Assembly: GCF_041447285.1 (NCBI RefSeq)
Contig: NZ_JBGMEB010000025.1
Span: forward strand, 5,196-69,195
From: Methanomethylovorans sp041447285
Lineage (GTDB): Archaea; Halobacteriota; Methanosarcinia; Methanosarcinales; Methanosarcinaceae
DNA length: 64,000 nucleotides
Direction: 5' to 3'
Shown: positions 16,809 to 24,561 of the stretch, piece after piece
Position numbering within the stretch: the stretch's first letter is position 1
Layout: the number at the start of each line of letters is the position of its first letter
Made by a program: the position numbers and the translations under genes
Notes under the pieces: model-generated
The model's input: only the letters and a program-made list of their open reading frames with translations
Told to the model about the DNA's origin: nothing
Databases searched by the model: none

Positions 16809-16830
16809 CATATCAGTTTTAAATATCCCT

Positions 16831-17202
16831 TTACTGAGGGATATCCGATATTTCTTCTATTTTCATTAAAGGATAATCCAATTTCCTGTCGAATTTGAGA
16901 GAAGCTTTTACTATTACATTTTCGTAGTTCATGATCAGATTGACATCCAGCATACGTCCTTCCAGTTCGCAGTATCCAAATTCGCTATTTAGTTTCGAAC
17001 GTATTATTTCTCTATCGATGCTAACCGTTATGCTCTTTACGTACGGTTGCACAGATATGCTCTGTGCTATTGCTTTTTCCAGACTGTCTACTGTTTTCAG
17101 GTTCACAGGTGAACCACTGAACTGATGGTATAATGCTCCAAGCTTTATTCCGGCTTCAAATAGTGCATTGTCCCTTTCATTTATGCTCTTTTTTTCACTC
17201 AT
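16831..17202 (-). CDS. mptD: Dihydroneopterin aldolase, archaeal type (MptD)
   Basis: The 123-aa protein matches the archaeal MptD family (MJ1585 type), which releases glycolaldehyde from 7,8-dihydroneopterin to give 6-hydroxymethyl-dihydropterin for tetrahydromethanopterin. Visible family features are E-R-D-N-A-L-F-E-A-G-I-K-L-G-A-L-Y-H-Q-F, a G-S-P-V segment, a G-R-M-L-D-V stretch and D-Y-P-L-M near the C terminus. It is unrelated to bacterial FolB. It overlaps pssA by 8 bp and is the last gene of the minus-strand unit artA-asd-pssA-mptD. Its pairing with lipid genes is probably only operonic. Confidence 0.88.
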   Translation of the reverse strand: MSEKKSINERDNALFEAGIKLGALYHQFSGSPVNLKTVDSLEKAIAQSISVQPYVKSITVSIDREIIRSKLNSEFGYCELEGRMLDVNLIMNYENVIVKASLKFDRKLDYPLMKIEEISDIPQ

Positions 17203-17875
17203 GTATGTTTTCCTTGTTCTTTATGAATATTGGAGAAATGATATACAACATCATTATCAACAGTAAAGGTGATGCAAGTGCGCTTATGTAATCCTTTTGC
17301 AGGAAATAACTCAATATGGGAATAACGAAGATGATGGTCAATGGGAGAGTCTTCTCTTTACCTCTTACTTTCATGTAAGGTATACTGCTAACCATCAAAA
17401 ACCCTAATATTATGCTTGCAACTTCCATTGTTATTGGTTGTAGTTGTCCTTTGCTAACCAGTAGGACTGCAGCAACTGTAATCCCGCCTGCTGTAATTGG
17501 CAATCCTTTAAAGAAATTATTGTCGTATTTGGATGTGCTAAATCTTGCGAGCCTAAGTATTCCACAGAGAAGATAAAAGCAAACGGCTATGAGTGTAAAG
17601 TATTTGTTCCCAATGTATCCATTTATAATTATTGCTGGTGCAACTCCAAAAGAAATTACATCTGACAGAGAATCAAGTGCTCCTCCTATTTCACTTCCTC
17701 CGGCATATCTGGCTAAAGTGCCGTCAAGGCCATCGGCAATTGCAGCAATAAGTATCAATATGCAAGACAATTGAAGCATTCCATTTTGTGTTGCAACGAT
17801 CGCCCCAAAGCCGCACAATGCATTGAGCAGAGTGACAACATCAGGCAATTTCAGAGTATCAAATATGCCACTCAC
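17195..17875 (-). CDS. pssA: CDP-archaeol serine transferase (archaetidylserine synthase)
   Basis: A membrane CDP-alcohol phosphatidyltransferase of 226 aa. The signature D-x2-D-G-x2-A-R-x8-G-x3-D-x3-D is present near residues 48-73, starting D-G-L-D-G-T-L-A-R. The sequence type is PssA, which attaches serine to CDP-archaeol. Hydrophobic helices cover most of the rest. The gene lies directly after archaetidylserine decarboxylase with a 4-bp overlap. Together they produce archaetidylethanolamine, and in haloarchaea these two enzymes are known to be needed for archaeosortase-dependent lipid anchoring. Confidence 0.92.
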   Translation of the reverse strand: MSGIFDTLKLPDVVTLLNALCGFGAIVATQNGMLQLSCILILIAAIADGLDGTLARYAGGSEIGGALDSLSDVISFGVAPAIIINGYIGNKYFTLIAVCFYLLCGILRLARFSTSKYDNNFFKGLPITAGGITVAAVLLVSKGQLQPITMEVASIILGFLMVSSIPYMKVRGKEKTLPLTIIFVIPILSYFLQKDYISALASPLLLIMMLYIISPIFIKNKENIHE

Positions 17876-18489
17876 TCCTTTGGCTTTAATCTGGCTATAG
17901 CGGTCCTACCGGCATATACTTTATCGCCTTTTTTACACTCTATCATAAAGTTCTCAGGAACCGTAACATCCACTCTGGATCCGAATCGGATCATTCCGAT
18001 GCGCTGTCCTTTTTCCATCACATCTCCTTCTTTTACATAAGGCACTATTCTTCTGGTGATGGTTCCTGCTATCTGGACCACTTCTACCTGTCCGTGTTCG
18101 GTATCCATAAATATGTGTTGCCTCTCGTTCCTATGCGAGTCCTTACAAAAAGCAGGTATGTACCCACCTTTTCTGTATTCTATTGCAGTGACCTTTCCGT
18201 TCAATGGTGCCCTGTTCACATGAACATTCTGAAAATTCATGAAAATACAAAGTTTCCTACCCCTTATGTCTACTATTCTGCCATCGGCAGGAGATATCAT
18301 ACACTCGCCCTCTTCCGAATAATAACGTTCAGGGTCTCTGAAAAATACTATAAAGAATAGAATTGCTACGATTCCAATTATCATTCCAGATTTTGCGTAT
18401 ATGGATTCTGTAACATAGGTAGCTACTGCAAAGCAAATTGTAATCGTAAAAGTAGTAAATATCCAAGGAATTGAACCTTTAGCAAGCAT
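17872..18489 (-). CDS. asd: Archaetidylserine decarboxylase
   Basis: A Psd/Asd-type proenzyme of 205 aa. Decarboxylation of archaetidylserine gives archaetidylethanolamine. The self-cleavage site that forms the pyruvoyl group is seen as R-F-G-S-R-V-D-V near residue 168, with the Gly-Ser bond as the expected cleavage point. The conserved F-M-N-F-Q-N-V-H-V-N-R-A-P and an N-terminal hydrophobic hairpin are present. It is adjacent to artA with no gap and overlaps pssA. The length suits the short archaeal class rather than bacterial Psd. Confidence 0.92.
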   Translation of the reverse strand: MLAKGSIPWIFTTFTITICFAVATYVTESIYAKSGMIIGIVAILFFIVFFRDPERYYSEEGECMISPADGRIVDIRGRKLCIFMNFQNVHVNRAPLNGKVTAIEYRKGGYIPAFCKDSHRNERQHIFMDTEHGQVEVVQIAGTITRRIVPYVKEGDVMEKGQRIGMIRFGSRVDVTVPENFMIECKKGDKVYAGRTAIARLKPKE

Positions 18490-19317
18490 TTAATTATTTC
18501 CCAAAACTTTCTTCCTTAAATTATGCATCTGTTCAGCGGTCATGTCCCAAAGACCATCAATGAGCTCCAGGATGTCAGGCAGTATGCGCATGACCATATA
18601 TGCGATCACGAAGAGAGCAACTCCTGAACCCGCCTTTGCTATCATATGGTGTGCAATCTCAAAGCTGTTAGGTCCAAACCACATTTCGCCGTATGCGATT
18701 ACTACAAATACGTCTCTTAATATATTAAGTATATAGATGACTGGAACAGATGCCATGAATGCTGCAAGTAATTTTTTTAACGGCGCATTCACAGACGCTA
18801 TCAGGCCCATAAAAAGAGCAATGCTCTCGATGGCCGTACATCCCAGGATGATCTCTACAGTGTGGCCGTTGTATGTTATCATGTTGCCAGTCCTATAGGC
18901 AGTAATGTTTAACGTACTTAGTGCCCACATAATATTATTTGTAACTGTACTGATCAGCCATTCATTGAGGGATGCTATCTCTGCAAAGGGGTAATAGAAC
19001 ACTGATCCAATGGCTATGGCATTAGTAGCCATATATGTGATGTCTATTTGCTGTTTCACTGGAGTGTATTTACTGGTGTACTCAATGAACATTCTATAAG
19101 CTATTAAGATACAAAATATGCCCATTGAAATAGTGAGTACTACATTGACATAGTCGTCTATTGCAATATAGTGGAAGGGCTGGCGTAGCCAGTGGAGGGA
19201 GAATATACTCCATCCAAAAGCCCCTATTATTCTTTTAGAACCATTTTTCACAGGTAGAATGGCACTTAGTAACATTAAAGAGATGGATATCCATAGTAAG
19301 GTAAGCATTAATAGCAC
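18490..19317 (-). CDS. artA: Archaeosortase A
   Basis: A multi-span membrane protease/transpeptidase of 275 aa that removes C-terminal PGF-CTERM-type signals from S-layer and surface proteins and moves them to lipid. The proposed catalytic residues are visible: Cys160 in G-C-T-A-I-E-S, Arg201 in I-L-R-D-V-F and His223/His224 in A-H-H-M-I-A-K-A-G. Seven or eight hydrophobic segments are predicted. It leads the minus-strand unit followed without gap by asd and pssA, the lipid enzymes connected to its function. The ATG at 19317 is 52 bp from the divergent NUDIX gene, so both promoters share a short region. Confidence 0.92.
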   Translation of the reverse strand: MLLMLTLLWISISLMLLSAILPVKNGSKRIIGAFGWSIFSLHWLRQPFHYIAIDDYVNVVLTISMGIFCILIAYRMFIEYTSKYTPVKQQIDITYMATNAIAIGSVFYYPFAEIASLNEWLISTVTNNIMWALSTLNITAYRTGNMITYNGHTVEIILGCTAIESIALFMGLIASVNAPLKKLLAAFMASVPVIYILNILRDVFVVIAYGEMWFGPNSFEIAHHMIAKAGSGVALFVIAYMVMRILPDILELIDGLWDMTAEQMHNLRKKVLGNN

Positions 19318-19330
19318 CTGTTATTGTATG

Positions 19331-19342
19331 GACTTATATACA
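19331..19342 (+). promoter_or_regulatory. TATA box of the NUDIX-TFS unit
   Basis: CTTATATA (19333-19340) lies 30 bp ahead of the NUDIX ATG. With initiation about 25 bp downstream the mRNA would be nearly leaderless. The 52-bp gap must also hold the artA promoter on the other strand. Confidence 0.45.
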
Positions 19343-19369
19343 TGTCAGCCATAATAAACTTGTTGTCTT

Positions 19370-19786
19370 ATGAAACCGGTAACCCCTCTTTTAACAGTAG
19401 ATCCAATCATTATTTATTATTCAGGCATTGTATTTGTCAAGCGTAAAAACGACCCTTTTAAGGGCATGTTCGCTCTCCCGGGTGGATTCGTAGAGGTGGG
19501 GGAAACTGCTGAACAAGCTGTAGTGAGGGAAGCTCTGGAAGAGACAGGCTTGTCTATAGAAATAGTTAAGTTGCTTGGGGTATATTCAGAACCTTCGCGT
19601 GATCCAAGAGGGCATACAGTATCTATATGTTATCTCGCAAAGGGAACAGGTATCCTGAAAGCAGGTTCTGATGCGGCAGAAGTCGCACTATTCTCAATAG
19701 ATGGCATACCTAAACTGGCTTTCGATCACAATCATATAGTAGAACAGGCAAGAGTTGATATAAATGGAGTTCTGTCCAAAATGTAA
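19370..19786 (+). CDS. NUDIX hydrolase
   Basis: A 138-aa NUDIX protein. The full box G-x5-E-x7-R-E-U-x-E-E-x-G-U is intact (G-G-F-V-E-V-G-E-T, then V-V-R-E-A-L-E-E-T-G-L) around residues 38-62. These enzymes cleave a nucleoside diphosphate linked to another group with Mg2+. ADP-ribose or an oxidised nucleotide is the likely substrate, but the family cannot fix this. Its 3' end overlaps the transcription factor S gene by 23 bp. Confidence 0.88.
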   Translation: MKPVTPLLTVDPIIIYYSGIVFVKRKNDPFKGMFALPGGFVEVGETAEQAVVREALEETGLSIEIVKLLGVYSEPSRDPRGHTVSICYLAKGTGILKAGSDAAEVALFSIDGIPKLAFDHNHIVEQARVDINGVLSKM

Positions 19787-20078
19787 GTGCATGATGTTCC
19801 CGGTCCAGGGTTCTTTCGTGTGTAAGAAGTGTGGCCATGTGAAAGGCACCGAAGGTGCATCTGATGATCTTGTATCTAAATCCCAGCGCAAGGACCGTGA
19901 AGTCACTGTTCTGGAAGAAAATTTTGATCAGGGTCTTCCCACTACATCAACCAGATGTCCTGAATGTGGGCACAATGTTGCATATTGGTGGCTCAGGCAG
20001 CTCAGGTCAGCTGATGAATCTGAAACGCGTTTCTTCAAATGTACCAAATGTAATGCCACATGGAGAGAGTACGACTAA
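19764..20078 (+). CDS. Transcription factor S (TFS)
   Basis: TFS (104 aa) reactivates stalled archaeal RNA polymerase by stimulating transcript cleavage, like eukaryotic TFIIS/RPC11. An N-terminal zinc ribbon (C-P-K-C and C-K-K-C-G) and a C-terminal zinc ribbon (C-P-E-C-G and C-T-K-C) are present. The catalytic acidic pair lies in R-S-A-D-E-S-E-T-R-F-F-K-C. The start ATG is inside the NUDIX gene, so they are translated from one mRNA. PCNA and primase genes follow, which places it in an information-processing block. Confidence 0.95.
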   Translation: MEFCPKCKCMMFPVQGSFVCKKCGHVKGTEGASDDLVSKSQRKDREVTVLEENFDQGLPTTSTRCPECGHNVAYWWLRQLRSADESETRFFKCTKCNATWREYD

Positions 20079-20105
20079 GAATTATCTCAAGCCGCATTAT
20101 TATGG

Positions 20106-20118
20106 TTCTTTATATAGG
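20106..20118 (+). promoter_or_regulatory. TATA box upstream of PCNA
   Basis: CTTTATATA (20108-20116) sits 65-73 bp ahead of the PCNA ATG, within a 102-bp gap. A GGAGA ribosome site precedes the ATG. Confidence 0.45.
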
Positions 20119-20180
20119 AAACTTTTATTAGTTAAAGGATATAATGAAGTGGTTATTCAGATACTGGATGGAGAATTAAT

Positions 20181-20918
20181 ATGTTCAAGGCAACGATTGA
20201 CGCGGATATTTTAAAAAGTTCCATAGAAACGCTTTCTGTACTCGTGGATGAGGCGAGGTTTAGGATATCCACTGAGGGGCTCTCTGTAAGAGCAGTGGAT
20301 CCGGCAAACGTGGCCATGGTAAGTTTTGAGCTTGCCTCAAGTGCTTTTGATGATTATGCTGCCGATGACTGTGAGATCGGCATGGACCTTACTAAGATCA
20401 ATGATATATTTGGAGTAGCAGAAAAGAACGAAAAAGCCACTCTTGAACTGGATGAAATGTCCCAGAAAATGTCCATACACATAGGTGGCTTCTCTTACAC
20501 CCTGTCTTTACTGGACCCTTCTACCATCCGTGCGGAACCGCGTATACCACAGCTAGAGTTGCCTGCTGAAGTCGTTCTTAATGGCAAGGAACTACAGAAA
20601 GCTGTCAAAGCAGCTGAGAAGATCAGTGACCACATGTCTCTTGGTGTGGATGAGGAAATTTTCTATATGGAAGCAGAAGGCGATACTGACAAAGTGCGCC
20701 TGGAAATGCCCAGGGACCAGTTGATAGACCTTAAATCAGGAGATGCACGTTCTTTGTTCTCACTGGATTATCTCTCTGATATTGTCAAGCCAGCTTCTAA
20801 ATCAAACGAGGTCACTCTTGAACTGGGAAGGGACTATCCAATAAGAATAAGCTTTATTATTGCCGAAGGTGCAGGCAAGATCAGCTACCTGCTTGCTCCA
20901 AGGATAGAGTCAGACTGA
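20181..20918 (+). CDS. pcn: DNA polymerase sliding clamp (PCNA)
   Basis: The 245-aa protein is an archaeal PCNA that forms a trimeric ring tethering DNA polymerases, Fen1 and ligase. Two similar halves are joined near residue 120 by the P-R-I-P-Q-L-E-L interdomain connector. The N-terminal half has V-R-A-V-D-P-A-N-V-A-M-V, and the C terminus ends with the hydrophobic Y-L-L-A-P-R-I region. The length is standard. Four bases separate it from priL, so replication clamp and primase are coexpressed. Confidence 0.96.
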   Translation: MFKATIDADILKSSIETLSVLVDEARFRISTEGLSVRAVDPANVAMVSFELASSAFDDYAADDCEIGMDLTKINDIFGVAEKNEKATLELDEMSQKMSIHIGGFSYTLSLLDPSTIRAEPRIPQLELPAEVVLNGKELQKAVKAAEKISDHMSLGVDEEIFYMEAEGDTDKVRLEMPRDQLIDLKSGDARSLFSLDYLSDIVKPASKSNEVTLELGRDYPIRISFIIAEGAGKISYLLAPRIESD

Positions 20919-20921
20919 TCT

Positions 20922-21980
20922 ATGGAAGAAAAGGACCTTGCTCTTTATCCCTTTATTACGGAAGCTTCATCCTATGTATCAGGTCTAGGTTTCAGCCTGG
21001 AAAGGCTGATCACCTCTAGAGCCATGGACTCTGCCCGTTCCAGGGGGGTTGAAAGAGTACTTCAGGCCTTGAAAGGTGAAATCTATAAACCCCAGCTTTT
21101 AGTTTCCGATGAGAGCAAAATTCTCATTGAATTGCTTTCATATCCTTTTTCCAGAATACTGGTGTCCTGTATAGATGATAATTTCCTTATACGCAGGTAC
21201 GCACTTGCAGAGGCGGTTTCATGTTATGAGCTTCTGCGTTTAGAATCCTCTGAGTTTATATGTTCTATTGCATCTGATTTTCGTGTTGATGTGATTCCTC
21301 GTGATCATGAGTTCGATATCCATTTCACGGATTATATCAGGCTTGCAAGTTCTATGAAAGCATTAGAATGGAAACTTGTTAACCGCAAGATACAGAAAGG
21401 CCACGTTTATATCTCAAAAGAAGAGCTTGCAAGGTTGCTGCAGGAAGCTATACGGGATAGGATACAGAGCTCTCTTCCTCTGAATATACCTCAAGATATT
21501 TGTCAGATGTGTGCTCAATATCTCTCGCCTATACAGACTGAGCTACAGCAGATGAAGGAAACTTTTGGCTCAGGAGATTTCGGTGCAGTGGAAAGTAGTA
21601 TGTTCCCTCCGTGCATGGTGCATGCCATATCCAACGTGAGGGCAGGTGTCAATCTGGCGCATTCTATGCGTTTTGCTCTTACTTCCTTCCTGCGCAATGT
21701 GGGTATGTCTGTTGATGATATTATTGCTATGTTCAATGTATCTCCTGACTTTGATATTGAGAAGACGAGGTACCAGATTGAACATATCTCAGGCTCATCC
21801 GGCACAGAATATAAGCCACCCTCCTGCTCTACTATGCGCACTTATGGTAACTGTTACGGTGCAGATGAACTATGCAGCAGGATCAAGCATCCTCTTAACT
21901 ATTATAGGCGTAAGACATGGTTTAAACACAAGAATGAGGGTTCACAGCAACCTCCCTCATCAGAGCATGATACTACGTAG
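20922..21980 (+). CDS. priL: DNA primase large subunit PriL
   Basis: PriL (352 aa) pairs with PriS to make RNA/DNA primers. The N-terminal two thirds is helical. The C-terminal domain holds four conserved Cys that bind a [4Fe-4S] cluster, one in P-P-C-M-V-H-A near residue 230 and three in C-S-T-M-R-T-Y-G-N-C-Y and D-E-L-C. H-P-L-N-Y-Y near residue 330 is also typical. It follows PCNA by 3 bases. The small subunit gene is not in the window. Confidence 0.93.
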   Translation: MEEKDLALYPFITEASSYVSGLGFSLERLITSRAMDSARSRGVERVLQALKGEIYKPQLLVSDESKILIELLSYPFSRILVSCIDDNFLIRRYALAEAVSCYELLRLESSEFICSIASDFRVDVIPRDHEFDIHFTDYIRLASSMKALEWKLVNRKIQKGHVYISKEELARLLQEAIRDRIQSSLPLNIPQDICQMCAQYLSPIQTELQQMKETFGSGDFGAVESSMFPPCMVHAISNVRAGVNLAHSMRFALTSFLRNVGMSVDDIIAMFNVSPDFDIEKTRYQIEHISGSSGTEYKPPSCSTMRTYGNCYGADELCSRIKHPLNYYRRKTWFKHKNEGSQQPPSSEHDTT

Positions 21981-22057
21981 TATCCTCTGTGAAGTGATTT
22001 CCTAACATTTATTAAGTAAAGCGAATATCTTTATATGAAACCATAAGGAGGGAGAAT

Positions 22058-22756
22058 ATGGGCTTATTCAATCGTATGAGCACAGTTATTAAAGCCAAAA
22101 TGAACAAGATCGCCGATAAGATGGAGGATCCCCGGGAGACCCTTGATTATTCTTATGAAAAACAGTTAGAGTTACTCCAGAATGTAAAACGGGGAGTTGC
22201 TGAGGTCACAACATCAAAGAAACGCCTTGAACTACAGAAAGCCAAGTTACAGCAAAGCATAGACAAGCTGGACCAGCAGGCAAGAGACGCGGTCAAAGCT
22301 AACAGAGAAGATCTTGCAAGGCTCGCTCTTGAGCGCAAGGCTGCACTTGTAGCGCAGGTACAAGGGCTTGATCAGCAGATCGCAGACCTGAACCAGGAGC
22401 AGGAGAAACTTGTGGCTGCAGAAAAGCGTTTGTCCACAAAGGTAGAAATATTCAGGACAAAGAAAGAAACCATCAAGGCACAATATTCCTCTGCAGAAGC
22501 CCAGGTCAAGATCAACGAGTCTATTTCAGGCATTAGTGAGGAAATGGCTGATGTAGGACTTGCTATGGAAAGGGCAGAGAACAAGACCGAACAGATGAAA
22601 GCACGTTCTGCAGCCCTTGACGAGCTCATAGAACAAGGCACACTGGAAGATGTGACCGGCAGGCAGGATGATATTGATCGTGAGCTTTCAAAGATAAGTT
22701 CTCAGAGCTCTGTTGATGCAGAACTGGCAAAACTCAAACAGGAGGTAGGCAAATGA
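22058..22756 (+). CDS. pspA: PspA/IM30 (Vipp1) family membrane-stress protein
   Basis: A 232-aa, almost fully alpha-helical coiled-coil protein starting with the amphipathic membrane-binding helix and containing M-E-D-P-R-E-T-L-D-Y-S-Y-E-K-Q. PspA/ESCRT-III proteins assemble on and protect the cytoplasmic membrane under stress. A strong AAGGAGGGAG ribosome site and a TATA-like CTTTATAT upstream mark this as the first gene of the unit. It overlaps the PspAA gene by 4 bp, and convergent pspAB and htpX lie just beyond, which supports one stress module. Confidence 0.92.
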   Translation: MGLFNRMSTVIKAKMNKIADKMEDPRETLDYSYEKQLELLQNVKRGVAEVTTSKKRLELQKAKLQQSIDKLDQQARDAVKANREDLARLALERKAALVAQVQGLDQQIADLNQEQEKLVAAEKRLSTKVEIFRTKKETIKAQYSSAEAQVKINESISGISEEMADVGLAMERAENKTEQMKARSAALDELIEQGTLEDVTGRQDDIDRELSKISSQSSVDAELAKLKQEVGK

Positions 22757-23031
22757 TTATACGTATCATGGGGCAGGGGCAGTACAAAGTTCCCAGCAGT
22801 CTATATGATGACCTCAACGCTATTGATAATCGCATAGTCGATCACGTGACTAAAGGTGATGAAAAGGCCTACAAGCAAGATCTGGCAGCTCTTATCTCTA
22901 AGGTCAAACAGAATGGTAAGGTTCTTGGTGCTGAAGAGATAGTTGAGTCAGATGTCATAGTGCCTCCTGAGGATCTGACCTTTGCAGAAGCAAAAGATGT
23001 ATTCACAGGCACTGGTATCTTTGAGGACTAA
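22753..23031 (+). CDS. pspAA: PspA-associated protein PspAA
   Basis: This 92-aa protein matches the PspAA family that accompanies archaeal and actinobacterial PspA. It starts M-I-I-R-I-M-G-Q-G-Q-Y and has a two-part fold with D-V-I-V-P-P-E-D-L near the C terminus. The ATGA overlap with pspA gives translational coupling. The biochemical role is unknown; association with PspA at the membrane is the accepted inference. Confidence 0.85.
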   Translation: MIIRIMGQGQYKVPSSLYDDLNAIDNRIVDHVTKGDEKAYKQDLAALISKVKQNGKVLGAEEIVESDVIVPPEDLTFAEAKDVFTGTGIFED

Positions 23032-23061
23032 ATTACGTACTAAACTACTAAATAAGAAAAA

Positions 23062-23625
23062 TCAGAAAGGTATTCCCCATAAAGGATACCATTTCTCTAC
23101 ATTTTTTTCGATGGGCAATTCCCTTTCCATCAGGGATTTGAGCCGGAATTCTACAGAATTATCTCTCTCTTTGTTTCCTTTAGGCACAAAGGGGTAAAAA
23201 CTATCCTGCTTGAAATTGTATATCCAATATACGGTATTTTCTCCCCGGAACTTATATATAGCACATAGAAGCTGTTCACCGAAACCATGTTCTATCATTG
23301 TCTGGCTTACGAGATGTATGTTGGTGACAATGTCTTCAAAATCAGGGTCTTCCAGGATCGCCCATAAAAAATTGTATTCATCTTTTTTGAGCTTGTATGA
23401 TGTTCCTGTTTCCTGACTACTGTATTTTAACAGATCTTCGATCTCAGTGCGAGCTGTTTCATAACGGGACGATTCAATGGGTTTAAAGCAGATTCCTGCC
23501 ACTGTAGCTGGTTTAATTCCAAGGTTTGTTTCCAGGGTTATACTGGCTGTGGAAATGGCAAACAATCTCTCGGTTTTTGCTTTTGGGAGTTTGCTCCTTC
23601 CAAGTATGGTGTCAAGAAACCCCAT
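23062..23625 (-). CDS. pspAB: PspA-associated protein PspAB
   Basis: A 187-aa cytoplasmic protein starting M-G-F-L-D-T-I-L-G-R with a conserved T-G-T-S-Y-K segment and W-I-Y-N-F-K. The sequence type and the location beside HtpX and PspA fit PspAB, a family of unknown biochemistry found with PspA/HtpX in archaea and actinobacteria. It follows htpX with a one-base overlap on the minus strand and is convergent with pspAA. Confidence 0.82.
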   Translation of the reverse strand: MGFLDTILGRSKLPKAKTERLFAISTASITLETNLGIKPATVAGICFKPIESSRYETARTEIEDLLKYSSQETGTSYKLKKDEYNFLWAILEDPDFEDIVTNIHLVSQTMIEHGFGEQLLCAIYKFRGENTVYWIYNFKQDSFYPFVPKGNKERDNSVEFRLKSLMERELPIEKNVEKWYPLWGIPF

Positions 23626-24506
23626 CAGAACTCCAGCTCCCTTTCTAATTTCTCAAGTGCAGCTATGCGCTTTTCAGTGGATGGATGTGTTGACAGAAGT
23701 TGCATAATTGAAGAGCCGGATATTGCAGGAATGATGAAAAAGGCACTCATGCCTTCAACTTTTCTCAAGTCCTCAGATGGTACTCTCTGCATTGTACCAC
23801 TTATTTTCATCAAAGCAGATGCAAGCTTTGAAGGTTTTCCGGTTATAATGGCAGCTCCTCTATCGGCAGAGAATTCCCTATATCTTGAAAGGGCGCGTAT
23901 GAGCAGGAAGCTTATCACCCACACTATCATTGAAACAATCCATACTACAATGAGCCCTCCATTTCCATCTCTCCTGTTGTTCCCTCCGGTAAAGTACAAT
24001 GCATATCTTACAATGAAAAAAGCAACCGTAGAAAGGAAGCTGGCTATGGTTAGTACTGTCATGTCCCGGTTTTTGATATGGGTTAGTTCATGTCCCAGTA
24101 CAGCTTCAAGCTCTTCTCTGTCAAGGCTACGCATAAGCCCTGTAGTAACAGCAACAACTGCATTCTTTTGATTCCTGCCAGTTGCAAAAGCATTAGGCAT
24201 CATAGTATTCATGATGGCTATTCTTGGCACCGGAAGATCTGCGATCGCACACAGCCTTGTGATGATTTCATGGAGTTCAGGCTCCTCGCTTGCAGATACG
24301 ATTCTAGCTCCTGATGTCCACAATACCATCTTGTCAGAATAGTAGTATTGTACGAACATCATTACTCCTGCAAACAGAAGTATGAACATGGAATCTGTGC
24401 CACTAGCAGCCAGAAATACCAGGAAGAACAGATATACAGCTCCCAGCAAGAACATGGTAAGCAGCATTCTGCTCTCTAATCCTATATCATGTTTCCATTT
24501 TCTCAT
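23625..24506 (-). CDS. htpX: HtpX-type membrane zinc metalloprotease (M48)
   Basis: A 293-aa M48B protease with two N-terminal membrane helices (about residues 15-34 and 38-56) and two central ones. The zinc motif H139-E-L-T-H143 and the downstream Glu in R-E-F-S-A-D-R-G are intact. The conserved N-A-F-A-T-G segment near residue 105 is present. HtpX degrades damaged membrane proteins. Pairing with PspAB and the facing PspA/PspAA genes supports a membrane-stress role. A separate promoter region of 55 bp lies toward the CbiA-type gene. Confidence 0.93.
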   Translation of the reverse strand: MRKWKHDIGLESRMLLTMFLLGAVYLFFLVFLAASGTDSMFILLFAGVMMFVQYYYSDKMVLWTSGARIVSASEEPELHEIITRLCAIADLPVPRIAIMNTMMPNAFATGRNQKNAVVAVTTGLMRSLDREELEAVLGHELTHIKNRDMTVLTIASFLSTVAFFIVRYALYFTGGNNRRDGNGGLIVVWIVSMIVWVISFLLIRALSRYREFSADRGAAIITGKPSKLASALMKISGTMQRVPSEDLRKVEGMSAFFIIPAISGSSIMQLLSTHPSTEKRIAALEKLERELEF

Positions 24507-24561
24507 GGAGATATACTCCTATCAATGAATGTTGTTTGTAGGATGTGACCATCTGCATATA

